Shown here: piece after piece, positions 33,299 through 45,080 of the stretch | How the letters are laid out: each line of letters starts with the position of its first letter | Numbering within the stretch: position 1 is the stretch's first letter | Assembly (NCBI GenBank): GCA_947579605.1 | Contig: OX388317.1 | Coordinates: forward strand, 14,775,384-14,839,383 | Direction: 5' to 3' | Source of the DNA: Athripsodes cinereus | Lineage: Eukaryota; Arthropoda; Insecta; Trichoptera; Leptoceridae | DNA: 64,000 bases | Program-made: the position numbers and the translations under genes | The notes under the pieces: model-generated | What the model was told of the DNA's origin: nothing | Seen by the model: the letters and a program-made list of their open reading frames with translations, nothing else | Database searches by the model: none

Positions 33299-33339
33299 AT
33301 AAATAAAGAAATTTAAAACTCTTAAGTATTTTTTACTTA

Positions 33340-34130
33340 TAAAATTTTTTTAAGTAGAGTTCTGCCCTTTCGTTTTGATATTTCAGTAAATTTGTGATCT
33401 ATGTAATTAAAAACTGTTCAGAAATATTGGTTGTAAACCGAGTTCTTTTTTCAGGAAAGTCCTGGAAATAAATTACATAAAAACTTTCATTCTCTTATTA
33501 AAATTACTCGGAAGACACGTTTACTAAATTTCACACTGTGATAATAATTTTACTAATTAGGTAGGTATGTAGTTTTCATGTTACAAGTAGGTAAGTAAGT
33601 AGTTTTATCCACCTTGGTATAATGATCATTTATACCTACATATAGTGTGGGTGTAGACATTGTACACCAAGAACACCGATTTTATATTATATTTTAAACT
33701 AATAGCTGCATATTATGTATAATTTTATATTAATAATAATACTCGTATTATAATACCTTAGTGATCCCGTATTCGGGTGCAATTGTTGGAAACGTTTTAT
33801 TGCATGAATATCTTACCATGAGTTTTGTTTTATATGTAGAAACTATCTACTACGCTTACATACTACATGATTGCGCTAATGGTTTTCTATCTCTTTCTGT
33901 ATTAACATTCATATAATATACCTACTTACACTGCAGCCATGTGGTGCATATTATTTTCAGAATATAAATAAACTAAGTATTGCGAATAGGTATACCACTA
34001 TTATGGAAGGCTACGTTTTTGATTCAGCAGTATAAAGTAGACCCAGACAACTTATAAAAACATAGAAGAAGCTTTTGTTCAAGATTTGTTTGAATTGGAT
34101 AAAACATCCGTATCCGTATCCAATCCATCA
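33340..34130. other. AT-rich DNA, nothing recognised
   Basis: No feature that I can support. Confidence 0.4.
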
Positions 34131-34139
34131 CTGTGGCTG

Positions 34140-34400
34140 ACCAATTCTGTACCATAAATTAATTCTCTGGATGCGGACTACGATTCAAAATTCTGAACCA
34201 TATATTAATAAATTCTCTGAATGCAGACTACGATTAACAATTCTGTACCAAGTATAAAATATACATTCTCTGGATGCGGACTACAATTCACAATTCTGTA
34301 TCATATACAAATTAATTCTCAGGATGCAGACTACGATTCAAAAATCTGTACCATTTTTAAAAACCCTCTCTGGATGCAGACTACGATTCAGAATTTGAAG
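34140..34400. repeat. ~50-bp minisatellite, about five units
   Basis: 'ATTCTCTGGATGC', 'GACTACGATTCA' and 'TTCTGTACCAT' recur with starts at about 34162, 34212, 34265, 34315 and 34365 (spacing 50-53 bp), with a partial unit before. The open frame at 34221-34469 runs through the repeat. Because the period is not a multiple of three, its repeats fall in different frames, so it is not a gene. Confidence 0.9.
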
Positions 34401-34553
34401 ACCCTAGTACCTATTGCGAAATTGAAATTGTCAGTTGATTGTATGGAAAAAGTGAAGAGACGCATTTAATCATTAAATAAATAGACAAACGACGAAATGC
34501 AGTGAAGATATTTGACATTCACTACAACCATGCTAGATAAAATGTCAATATAC

Positions 34554-34557
34554 ATAT
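34554..34557. repeat. Target-site duplication, left (ATAT)
   Basis: ATAT directly precedes the LTR start TGTGATGA and matches ATAT at 43253-43256 directly after the other LTR. Low complexity in AT-rich DNA, but the positions are exact. Confidence 0.7.
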
Positions 34558-37140
34558 TGTGATGATCCTACCTATTTTAAACCATTCTAAGCTCCGAATT
34601 TGCAACATCCTAGCTTCTAAACTATACCTACTGTAATAATTGATTCCCAAACTAGAAGTGACAACCCTATTCAGCTAGCTAAGAATTGTATGAATTTTCG
34701 CATTGTTGCAAATATACGTACGAAATATCGCATTCCTAATTGAATTAATTAACGAATTTTGGCCTTTCGTGATCGTCTCGATTTATCTATTAACTATTTT
34801 CATAGATTTGGACCCAGTACGTTGTGTTTTGACGATAATTTTACCTACGTTGTGTATTTTTAAAAACGCAAAATAAGTCACCTGAAATATACATTTCAAT
34901 AATCAAAAAGAACAACAAAATCACAAAATCAATAAAACAATTTAAACATGAATTTTGATACATATTAACTCTGAGGTCAACTTTGACGTCAGATCACTTA
35001 CCTTGAGATACTGTAAAATAACATAATAAAAATAGTGCATAATAAAACATAACGAAATATAACATAACAATCATCATAACATAAAATTCAAATAATATTA
35101 TTCTATATCATTACGAGAATGTTGTATGGTAACTGGTTGCCGATCTATGTCCCTACATAAGATAACCATTTCATAGTTTCTATAGCCGATGTATGTACAT
35201 ATGTTCTACAACATACCTACTAATTCGTTGCGTCGTAAAGGACAGTGGCGCACCCAAAAACATAACTTTATTACTTTTGAATATTAATTAAATTTCAACA
35301 CAATTGCTATGACATCATTTTCAGAGACTAACTACCATGTTAGTGCATGGAAAGCATGCTGTGTCCATGCTAAAGGAGCGCCGCCTCCGCTCCCTCACGT
35401 CTCAAACTGTCCCATGCCGCATTTTGAGCCCGAGTGCACAACTCTACTCGCGAATATATATAAAATAATATATATTATATAACCTCATTAGAACATGCAA
35501 TATTTTTGCTATATACCCTCATTAGAACATGCCATTATGCAACAAAAACATATAATAATATTAGTCCTAAAGATTCCTGATCATTGAGCTTCAGCCAAAG
35601 GGTGCAGATAACCCCTTCAAGCTATACTCTAGCAGAAATTCGAGGAATGGAGCTGTACCTGCTTCAGTCGGAGAACATTTGAAATAAATACCTTTTCATT
35701 GGTTAAGTTGATTTATACGCAGAGAAAGCACCACCAATCTCTACGCACATCCAACTATGTTAATGATTGCAAGGTGTGTTCTTACAGAACTGATAAGATA
35801 GACTACTAATATAGTTAGCAATATCACGAACAGTGATTTACCAACCAGTTATTAATAAATTAAAGTTTATTAAACATAATATCCATTTACAAATGCCCAA
35901 AGACCTTATAATGGATTGTGGGTCCTCCAGCATATAGGGAAAAGGAGAGAGTTTTGTTAGTTGAACTACTTATTTTTACAAAATTTGATTTAAATAATTA
36001 TCATGCATAATTATATACTACAATATCATATATTTTGTTAAGAAAGGAATAACGTCGTACCCAAATCGTCTGGGGCCTAACAAACGACTGGACAAAACTA
36101 CATTCCCTAGAAGGAAAAGGGTTTATGTAGGGATTTTTGGATAAATGGTATTAATATAAACATATTAATATAATAATACATAAACAATACGATATAACCA
36201 TGCCTTGCAAAAATGTTAATTAATACATTATAGAATGTCACAGCAATATAAGTAGAAAAATCCAGTAAGTTTATAGAAGACAAATGACATCGATGATAAA
36301 ATATGTAATTAAATAAATAAATAATATCCTGCTCTACATAAAACTCCTCTCCAAACTGCTTAATCCTTCGTAATGGTACAATAAATTAAATAAAAATATA
36401 ATATTAGCTAGATCTGTGCGCCACTGCTATCGGTCTGGTTCTAGGTGTGTCGTACCCCGCTATATTATATCAGTCACAGGTACATACATACATACAAAAA
36501 TGCTGAAAATAAATATACATACCTAATTCCTTTGTTTTCAAAATCTGTAAAATAATAAATCCTTGAGTACGACGACTACTTTGTAGACAACAATATCCTC
36601 CTAAATATCACGACACCTAGATTTGAATAAATTAATAATATTGAAAAATCTTATCTTATGACAGCTGGCAGGCTCACGGATTTTAAAATGTTAATTAAAA
36701 GTAATTTAGGATGATCTATATATATTCCCAAATGTGGAAATATCACTAAAATATAATGTACTAACTACTATCGAAGGTGGGTAAATAAATATTAAAATAT
36801 GTCGAATTCAAACACTGAGATTAATATGATTGAGTCCCACCTCTCCTAGGTTCAAAACTAAACTGCCCCGAGTCATCTATCCTACCTCTTCAGATCCTGA
36901 AAAATGCCCTAGCAACACACAAAAAAACAACTTCCATCTCTTTATGACACACACCAAAATATACCTGTCTCTGTCTCCTACATAGCTAGTTGTGTTCGAC
37001 AACCACTTGAGATCAAACTAAGTCTCATCCCTTTATTAATCACCTACTACAAACATTCGATCTAGGTATATGAAAATAATAATATTAAATTTACAATCTA
37101 AAATAATATTTACAACCTTGTATATATTCATTTCATCACA
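34558..37140 (-). mobile_element. 3' LTR (2583 bp) of an LTR retrotransposon in minus orientation
   Basis: Direct repeat of 40674-43252. On the plus strand it starts TGTGATGATCC and ends TTTCATCACA, so its ends are short inverted repeats with TG...CA, as in LTRs. The only difference I noticed from the other copy is a 4-bp indel near 36521, which points to very recent insertion. No coding frame lies within it. An LTR of 2.6 kb is unusually long for an insect element. Confidence 0.95.
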
Positions 37141-37156
37141 TACCCCCCCTTGAGAT
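37141..37156 (-). promoter_or_regulatory. Polypurine tract
   Basis: On the minus strand 'CTCAAGGGGGGGTA' lies directly before the LTR start TGTGATGAAATG. This is the expected place and composition for the second-strand primer, and it sets the orientation of the element as minus. Confidence 0.8.
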
Positions 37157-37619
37157 TATGCTGAAGACAAAATGGCTGAGGCATTATCTCACAACCAATT
37201 ATTTATTTTCTAATTATTTTTCACAATTATTTAATTCCAACTTTCGAGTCCGCCACTGTATATTCCGATAGGTCGTAGGTACCTCGTCAGCTGTGCTCCT
37301 CTATTCAAGTCATCAATAATAATAATACATGCATGCACATAATACACCGATGCGTCCACTTGAGAAATACTCGTTCAATATTATTGTCCCAACATAACAT
37401 AATATTTTAATATTCTGTTATATTTTATTATTTCGAGTTTTGTTATTATTTTATGTCATCACATCTATAGAACATAAAATAGTAATAACAAGTTTGTCCC
37501 AATACTTAAATATCCAAGTTGCATTTTGTTAAAATTCGTTTCATGTGATCATATTCACACATCATTATAATTATCCATAGTACTTGTGGTTCCCTATAGT
37601 CCCTATATGCATTCTTCAG

Positions 37620-37890
37620 GGTGATCCAATTCGCTGGTAACACCAATCTTGTACTACTCGCCAGATGTCTCATATCCATGATTCCTTTGCCGATGCAGCC
37701 AGTAGTCCTGCAGCACACAAATAGATACGCAAGTCGTCCTCTCCGTACCGACACAAATTCAAGACACTCAAAAACGGCGGCAAACCTCATCGTATCCAAG
37801 ATGCTAAATGTCTTAATTTTCTAGAACACCCGTCCTCCCACAGGACACCCGAAAACTCACGGAAGAAAGTGGGAGACCAACTCTCCACCG
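37620..37890 (-). repeat. Dispersed repeat family A, inside the LTR element (minus)
   Basis: Minus-strand matches: 'TTTAGCATCTTGGATACG', 'GATGAGGTTTGCCGCCG', 'TTTGTGTGCTGCAGGACTAC', 'ATCGGCAAAGGAATCATGG'. It retains the family order with many changes and lies next to the LINE fragment. Confidence 0.6.
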
Positions 37891-37919
37891 GCAACCCATC
37901 CTAAATAACCATTCATCTC

Positions 37920-38115
37920 TCAGCACCATCACGCTGCGTCTCAGATGGGGTAGACAGAGAGAACCAAACGACAAATCCTTCTATCTTGGCACACATCCCT
38001 CGCCTCCATCACTGCCTTACAATCCCTCACACAATGCATACCGATTTCTCTTACTCAACACGCGGCCGTCCATAAGAATCCGATCCACGTAATCAAGCCA
38101 CATAATTCTACAAGT
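37920..38115 (-). pseudogene. LINE ORF2 C-terminal fragment (family C, copy 3)
   Basis: The plus-strand text 'ACCATCACGCTGCGTCTC', 'GGGGTAGACAGAGAG', 'CCTTCTATCTTGGCACACAT' and 'CACGCGGCCGTCCATAAG' parallels 12556-12720 ('CCATCACGCCGCTTCCCTC', 'TTCTATCCTTGCATACATC', 'CACGTGACCGTCCTGTAGG'). Frame destroyed; minus-strand orientation. Confidence 0.75.
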
Positions 38116-39306
38116 AGTGCAATATCCTCCAGCTAACCAGCAAAATGCGTGATAATGTGTTGACAATGTGCCTAAATAACATCAAACGCGAACAGCTAAC
38201 TCAAAATACCTATAATTACGTACCTAAAATCACCTATAATAATACCACAAATAATTAAAAGGAAGATAACGTACTATGTTCTTGAACATCCAGGGGTAAG
38301 TGGTGGGAACCCCTCCCTCAATGTGTTTACGCACCTTCACGCATATAAGATACATAACACAATATTTAAACGAGTTGCATTGACAATATCTACATAATAC
38401 ATCCCAATATGTTATTCTATAATAGGTACGTAGAATTCCCCTTGTCTCCAATATTACAGTAACCAAATGTATATACCTACATATTATGTATTTATAAATG
38501 AATCGTCCTCATTCATTTCAAAAGTCCTGAAAAAAATCTATTTCAAACTATCACACACACAGCTAAATATAATATATTTACACACAACTATAACCACAAA
38601 GGTACATATCATAATATTCGTTCCACTTGTAAAATAATAATAACTAAACACTTTATAGTTCACATTTAAATAACTTCACTCTAACACTCTCGAATAATAT
38701 TATTACAATATTTGACACCACAATTTTAAAATTATAACACATTAAATTTTAAATAATATTCCATTTGTAACATCGATAGATCCGCAAGTGAATCTCAACC
38801 TGTTACATCATAGCGTTGTCCTTTCTTCTTACATTAGTCCTCTCCAGCAATTTATGTTATTGTACACCACTCTCCTTTGTGTTAACAGAGAGGATACAAT
38901 GCTACACAATCCTATCTAGTCGTCTTTTGGTTTCCATAAAACTTCTATCATCGCTGTCCAAACTTTCCACCAAGTTTCTTGCAAGTAAATCATGTTGTTA
39001 TCCTACCAATAAATATTCAATTGAAATAATTATCTCATTTTAGCGCACGCATAATTCCTAATACCCTTTGTCTCAGGTTTCTTTGTTCCATTCAGCAACA
39101 TCACAATGTCAGGCATACAGTTTAACAACCACTGATCGTATACATCCCGTTAGGTACTATAATATCCCGTATACCTATCTGCTTGCATCTTTATTTAAAA
39201 CTATAGTTTTTTGTCATTCCAGTAATAATATTATTTCCACTCTCGTTCTTGGTTTTAAATATTATAACGTATTAATTAATATCTTAGTATCTATAGGTTG
39301 TACATC

Positions 39307-39528
39307 TTATTTCTCTATTTGGAAGACATGATGTGTTATATCAGCGAACACCAGCCTCTTTCTTCTTAGAATATTTCCATAAATGAGTATTCTCTTGTCC
39401 TCAATTTTGAAATGATAGATACCACCTTTCAGGGTATACAAAGAGTTCCAACGTTTCCTAAAACTCAAGATCCTGGAATGCCCCTCCTGGTTTAAAAGAG
39501 TCTGCTTTCCGTGTAGACTGTCTTCCCT
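39307..39528 (-). CDS. Unrecognised short open frame inside the LTR element
   Basis: A 73-codon frame without ATG at its start, Lys/Arg-rich and protein-like in composition (contains 'SFRKRWNSLYTLKGG' and 'KRLVFADITHH'). It stops at 39307-39309. It lies in the sense direction of the LTR element. I know no family for it. It could be the remnant of a gag/pol end or chance. Confidence 0.2.
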   Translation of the reverse strand, partial: REDSLHGKQTLLNQEGHSRILSFRKRWNSLYTLKGGIYHFKIEDKRILIYGNILRRKRLVFADITHHVFQIEK

Positions 39529-40655
39529 CTAAGCCGATCATTCCCCACTTAGCCTGTAAGAATGAATATTCACTATTTCTTCCAGCTAACCGTTTAACAT
39601 ATAACTGTAAAAATAATCACCTAAATCGTGATTTTATCAAAACCCATCATTCGATTATTACCTATATACTTATCCGCTTCATTCATACATTGTATTATGT
39701 ATGTTATCAGATACTCATAAAATCTGGTCTAATATTATTTCAAACTCAATAATATATTCACCATTCATGCCTCGATCATAAATTTATTTCACACCCCAAA
39801 TAATTAACTTGACAGAATTCTAAAAGTTTAAAAACAAAACACTTAACTTACAAATACTGTAAATGTTAAGACCATATTCCTCAAGAAATAATAATACCTA
39901 TTATAATTAGGTACAATTCTAATCCTTAACAAACATCCACTTGATACATATAACTAACATCAATCTATATACCTATTATTTATCCATTTTACCCAAATAC
40001 TATAATATCTAAAAATCCTAAAAACTCTAGTCATATACCCATATACATAAAATAAACTCCACATACCTAATATTCATGTTTACAAGTCTACTTGGGAATA
40101 TAATATTCCATTTTTCTAACACCCAATCTTCTTATGAAAGTACATATTTTTGGTACCTACCTATATACATTATTGAATAAAATAAAGAACTATTCAGGAT
40201 TTCAACATATATATACCTATCCAATTTTATACCTGAATCACAAGCGCTCTTTATTAGACTATTCATAAAGACATAATTCCGAACGAACTCTTAAGGGTTC
40301 ACTATTCTTATGCATAATGTTAGATATATACCTATAGATAGACAAACATAAATATAATATCATGTTGCCTAATTCGACTAACACTATAATCCATGGATAA
40401 CCAACCCGCGGTTCTCGAAGTAAAAAAATCAACAACCAATTTCCTCGCTACATCTACCAAGAATAAATTTTATTCCTCCCCTCAAAAACCAAACACATTC
40501 CTCTGTCCATAACCCAGTTCTACTCCTCAAAACCCATTTATGCTCTCCCCCCCTCCAATATTCATGATTTTAGTTATTTATCATCGCAAACCCAAAACCC
40601 ACTTCTACTCCGTAAAAAAAACCCAGTTTATGTCTGCAATGACAGACATAATATT

Positions 40656-40673
40656 CTGGTCCAAGGCACCATT
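40656..40673 (-). promoter_or_regulatory. Primer binding site candidate
   Basis: On the minus strand, two bases after the LTR end (CATCACA), comes 'TGGTGCCTTGGACCAG'. PBSs start with TGG because tRNAs end in CCA. I have not assigned the tRNA. Confidence 0.7.
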
Positions 40674-43252
40674 TGTGATGATCCTACCTATTTTAAACCA
40701 TTCTAAGCTCCGAATTTGCAACATCCTAGCTTCTAAACTATACCTACTGTAATAATTGATTCCCAAACTAGAAGTGACAACCCTATTCAGCTAGCTAAGA
40801 ATTGTATGAATTTTCGCATTGTTGCAAATATACGTACGAAATATCGCATTCCTAATTGAATTAATTAACGAATTTTGGCCTTTCGTGATCGTCTCGATTT
40901 ATCTATTAACTATTTTCATAGATTTGGACCCAGTACGTTGTGTTTTGACGATAATTTTACCTACGTTGTGTATTTTTAAAAACGCAAAATAAGTCACCTG
41001 AAATATACATTTCAATAATCAAAAAGAACAACAAAATCACAAAATCAATAAAACAATTTAAACATGAATTTTGATACATATTAACTCTGAGGTCAACTTT
41101 GACGTCAGATCACTTACCTTGAGATACTGTAAAATAACATAATAAAAATAGTGCATAATAAAACATAACGAAATATAACATAACAATCATCATAACATAA
41201 AATTCAAATAATATTATTCTATATCATTACGAGAATGTTGTATGGTAACTGGTTGCCGATCTATGTCCCTACATAAGATAACCATTTCATAGTTTCTATA
41301 GCCGATGTATGTACATATGTTCTACAACATACCTACTAATTCGTTGCGTCGTAAAGGACAGTGGCGCACCCAAAAACATAACTTTATTACTTTTGAATAT
41401 TAATTAAATTTCAACACAATTGCTATGACATCATTTTCAGAGACTAACTACCATGTTAGTGCATGGAAAGCATGCTGTGTCCATGCTAAAGGAGCGCCGC
41501 CTCCGCTCCCTCACGTCTCAAACTGTCCCATGCCGCATTTTGAGCCCGAGTGCACAACTCTACTCGCGAATATATATAAAATAATATATATTATATAACC
41601 TCATTAGAACATGCAATATTTTTGCTATATACCCTCATTAGAACATGCCATTATGCAACAAAAACATATAATAATATTAGTCCTAAAGATTCCTGATCAT
41701 TGAGCTTCAGCCAAAGGGTGCAGATAACCCCTTCAAGCTATACTCTAGCAGAAATTCGAGGAATGGAGCTGTACCTGCTTCAGTCGGAGAACATTTGAAA
41801 TAAATACCTTTTCATTGGTTAAGTTGATTTATACGCAGAGAAAGCACCACCAATCTCTACGCACATCCAACTATGTTAATGATTGCAAGGTGTGTTCTTA
41901 CAGAACTGATAAGATAGACTACTAATATAGTTAGCAATATCACGAACAGTGATTTACCAACCAGTTATTAATAAATTAAAGTTTATTAAACATAATATCC
42001 ATTTACAAATGCCCAAAGACCTTATAATGGATTGTGGGTCCTCCAGCATATAGGGAAAAGGAGAGAGTTTTGTTAGTTGAACTACTTATTTTTACAAAAT
42101 TTGATTTAAATAATTATCATGCATAATTATATACTACAATATCATATATTTTGTTAAGAAAGGAATAACGTCGTACCCAAATCGTCTGGGGCCTAACAAA
42201 CGACTGGACAAAACTACATTCCCTAGAAGGAAAAGGGTTTATGTAGGGATTTTTGGATAAATGGTATTAATATAAACATATTAATATAATAATACATAAA
42301 CAATACGATATAACCATGCCTTGCAAAAATGTTAATTAATACATTATAGAATGTCACAGCAATATAAGTAGAAAAATCCAGTAAGTTTATAGAAGACAAA
42401 TGACATCGATGATAAAATATGTAATTAAATAAATAAATAATATCCTGCTCTACATAAAACTCCTCTCCAAACTGCTTAATCCTTCGTAATGGTACAATAA
42501 ATTAAATAAAAATATAATATTAGCTAGATCTGTGCGCCACTGCTATCGGTCTGGTTCTAGGTGTGTCGTACCCCGCTATATTATATCAGTCACAGGTACA
42601 TACATACATACAAAAATGCTGAAAATAAATATACATAATTCCTTTGTTTTCAAAATCTGTAAAATAATAAATCCTTGAGTACGACGACTACTTTGTAGAC
42701 AACAATATCCTCCTAAATATCACGACACCTAGATTTGAATAAATTAATAATATTGAAAAATCTTATCTTATGACAGCTGGCAGGCTCACGGATTTTAAAA
42801 TGTTAATTAAAAGTAATTTAGGATGATCTATATATATTCCCAAATGTGGAAATATCACTAAAATATAATGTACTAACTACTATCGAAGGTGGGTAAATAA
42901 ATATTAAAATATGTCGAATTCAAACACTGAGATTAATATGATTGAGTCCCACCTCTCCTAGGTTCAAAACTAAACTGCCCCGAGTCATCTATCCTACCTC
43001 TTCAGATCCTGAAAAATGCCCTAGCAACACACAAAAAAACAACTTCCATCTCTTTATGACACACACCAAAATATACCTGTCTCTGTCTCCTACATAGCTA
43101 GTTGTGTTCGACAACCACTTGAGATCAAACTAAGTCTCATCCCTTTATTAATCACCTACTACAAACATTCGATCTAGGTATATGAAAATAATAATATTAA
43201 ATTTACAATCTAAAATAATATTTACAACCTTGTATATATTCATTTCATCACA
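40674..43252 (-). mobile_element. 5' LTR (2579 bp) of the same element
   Basis: Second copy of the repeat at 34558-37140, offset by 6116 bp over most of its length and 4 bp shorter. In minus orientation it is the 5' LTR and would hold the promoter. It is followed on the right by the ATAT target duplication. Confidence 0.95.
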
Positions 43253-43256
43253 ATAT
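43253..43256. repeat. Target-site duplication, right (ATAT)
   Basis: Pairs with 34554-34557 to frame the whole 8.7-kb insertion. Confidence 0.7.
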
Positions 43257-43559
43257 GTAAGTCATCGACTTGGATGAAAAATTCCAAGATATGGAAATTT
43301 GATTTTGAATATTTCTGAAAAGAGAATATATTTCTTTAGATGTCGGTTCGTCCAATCATTCGGACAACATTATGATAATGTTCTCATTTTAAAATATCAA
43401 TGAATAATAATTATTACCCAAATTAAATATAATAAATATTCAATTATACGACACCCTTGTCATCTTGTTGTTGTTAAATGGCTACTCAAGCAACGAAACT
43501 GCTGGGGTGATTTATATTAAAAACCTTCCATAGTCCCTATCTAAATATATGAGTTCGTT

Positions 43560-43720
43560 CCTTTATTCATTCATTCATACAATCACGGCATTAAAACTAC
43601 GACATTCAGAATAAGTGACAAACCTCATCGCTCAATTAAAAATCATAAATCTCATATACTTTATATTTTACGAATAGGTACGTGTTTTTTACAGGAGACT
43701 CAAAAAAAAATCTATTTTTT
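43560..43720 (-). repeat. Dispersed repeat family A, diverged copy (minus)
   Basis: Minus-strand 'TTGAGCGATGAGGTTTGTC', 'ACTTATTCTGAATGTC' and a partial head. Weak but in family order. Confidence 0.5.
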
Positions 43721-44024
43721 ATAGGAGACTTTATGTAGCCTTCATTCATCTACCAATATATATTGTTATACCAGTATGTTAAATAACCATATTCACATGC
43801 TTGCTTTTATTGTAGGTATATATTCAGGGAAAATAAAATCATTCACATCTCTTGAAAACTTATTTACATAATTTCATATTATCAAGACGAATAATATATT
43901 TTAAAAAATATTTTCAATTTATCATGAAGGATGATGGTCCCATACTGATTTTTTTTGTGCAGAGAAGATGATTTCCGCGTTAATTCATTGCAGTTAGTCT
44001 GTTTATTACCCCATTTATGGTAGA

Positions 44025-44130
44025 TACTAGTGATGTAACGAATGTGTGATTTTGGATATTCGCGAACGCGAATATTTGTTGCCGACATTCGCGAATGCGA
44101 ATGCGAATAGCGAATATTAACTTGCTTAGA
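44025..44130. mobile_element. Possible hAT-like end rich in CGAATATTCG motifs
   Basis: 'CTAGTGATGTAACGAATG' followed by a dense series of GCGAATATTCGCGAAT-type motifs. From memory such ends occur on some hAT-type elements. A similar 'GAGCGAATGCGAATATGC' lies at 44649-44667 and might mark the other end. No transposase is visible. Confidence 0.3.
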
Positions 44131-44899
44131 TTTCTATAATATTGCTCAAACATTAAAATTTTTACCCCCCCGTCTCCGAATTTTCAAAATGGTATAGGAA
44201 TTTATAATATTTCAAAACTCCTCGGTTTTCTTAAAGAATATTTTCTTGCAGTATCTTTTTCTAGAATGTACCGGGTAAGTATAATTAATAGCGTGTTTTT
44301 TTATTTAATAATAATCATACTCAGAGTCAAGCCAGGTCAAAATGCAAATGCGCGTTGTTTACATAATACAGCGGAAATTTTCTAACGTAATAATAATTTT
44401 ATTATGACGATCATTATTCGATGAATGTTCCATGTCAAAAATCACTTGAGTTCTATTGAAACTTCACTTTTATTATCATCCCGTATATTAATTAGCAAGT
44501 CAGTGAAACTGATTAAATAATGGATTTAAATTTGTTCCTGAAAAGTACTTAGCTACATATTTATTTATTAAAATTTAAATGAACAATAAAGACATAAGGT
44601 GTCCATCCACCCAGATAACTGGCTGAGAAATTTACCGTTGAATCTATAGAGCGAATGCGAATATGCATTTCAAATATTCAAATTAAATTAAATGCATCTA
44701 TGATTATGCAAATAGTGTGTTATGGCTTTTCGGCAATGCACCCAAAACGAATAATTTATTTGTGTATTTCTATAAAGTGAGAGTACCTTTCGTCTTCATG
44801 CGGTATTAACAATCAACAAGAAATGTCATCATATTGAAATATCTTATTACATAATTACTTGTATTATCGAAGTGGACCAATTGCATATTATATAAAAAA
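44131..44899. other. AT-rich DNA, nothing firmly recognised
   Basis: May be the interior of the putative element above. No coding frame. Confidence 0.3.
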
Positions 44900-45080
44900 A
44901 AAACATGAAAGTCATTTTCTCTGAGCCAACAAAAGTAAGGTATTGAAGATAGTGGCAAGTCTCATCGGTTTAGTGAAAATGTTACATGTTTACATTTGAT
45001 GTTTTACGAATACATATCTTTTACATGGCAGCCAAAAATCAGCATAAAAGAGTGTATGTATAAACCTACTTATTCTTTAC
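44900..45080 (-). repeat. Dispersed repeat family A, diverged copy (minus)
   Basis: 'CCGATGAGACTTGCCAC' and 'CTTCAATACCTTACTTTTGT' on the minus strand, with the 'AAAGAGTGTATGT' extension also seen at 12.1 and 18.26 kb. Confidence 0.5.

Larger units (their letters stand above)
33177..33336. repeat. Palindrome with 76-bp arms carrying two hammerhead-like units
   Basis: Arms 33177-33252 and 33261-33336 mirror each other about an 8-bp loop, essentially without mismatch. The outer part is AT-rich ('AATAAAGAAATTT'). Confidence 0.95.
37157..40655 (-). mobile_element. Interior of the LTR element: no recognisable gag or pol (LARD-like)
   Basis: About 3.5 kb between the LTRs with no protease, RT, RNase H or integrase motif on either strand. 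It is AT-rich and contains older repeats: a family A copy (37620-37890) and a LINE family C fragment (37920-38115), both on the minus strand. One short open frame (39307-39528, minus) is listed separately. Long LTRs around a non-coding interior fit a LARD-type non-autonomous element that needs proteins from a partner. Confidence 0.8.

Noticed and set aside
34221..34469. 82-codon frame with internal repeats
   Set aside because: Translation of the ~50-bp minisatellite; the period is not a multiple of three, so the repeats fall in different frames.
34554..43256. Segmental or assembly duplication of 2.58 kb
   Set aside because: TG...CA ends, flanking ATAT duplications, a polypurine tract and a TGG-type primer site at the inner borders fit LTRs better. 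Long reads should still confirm it.
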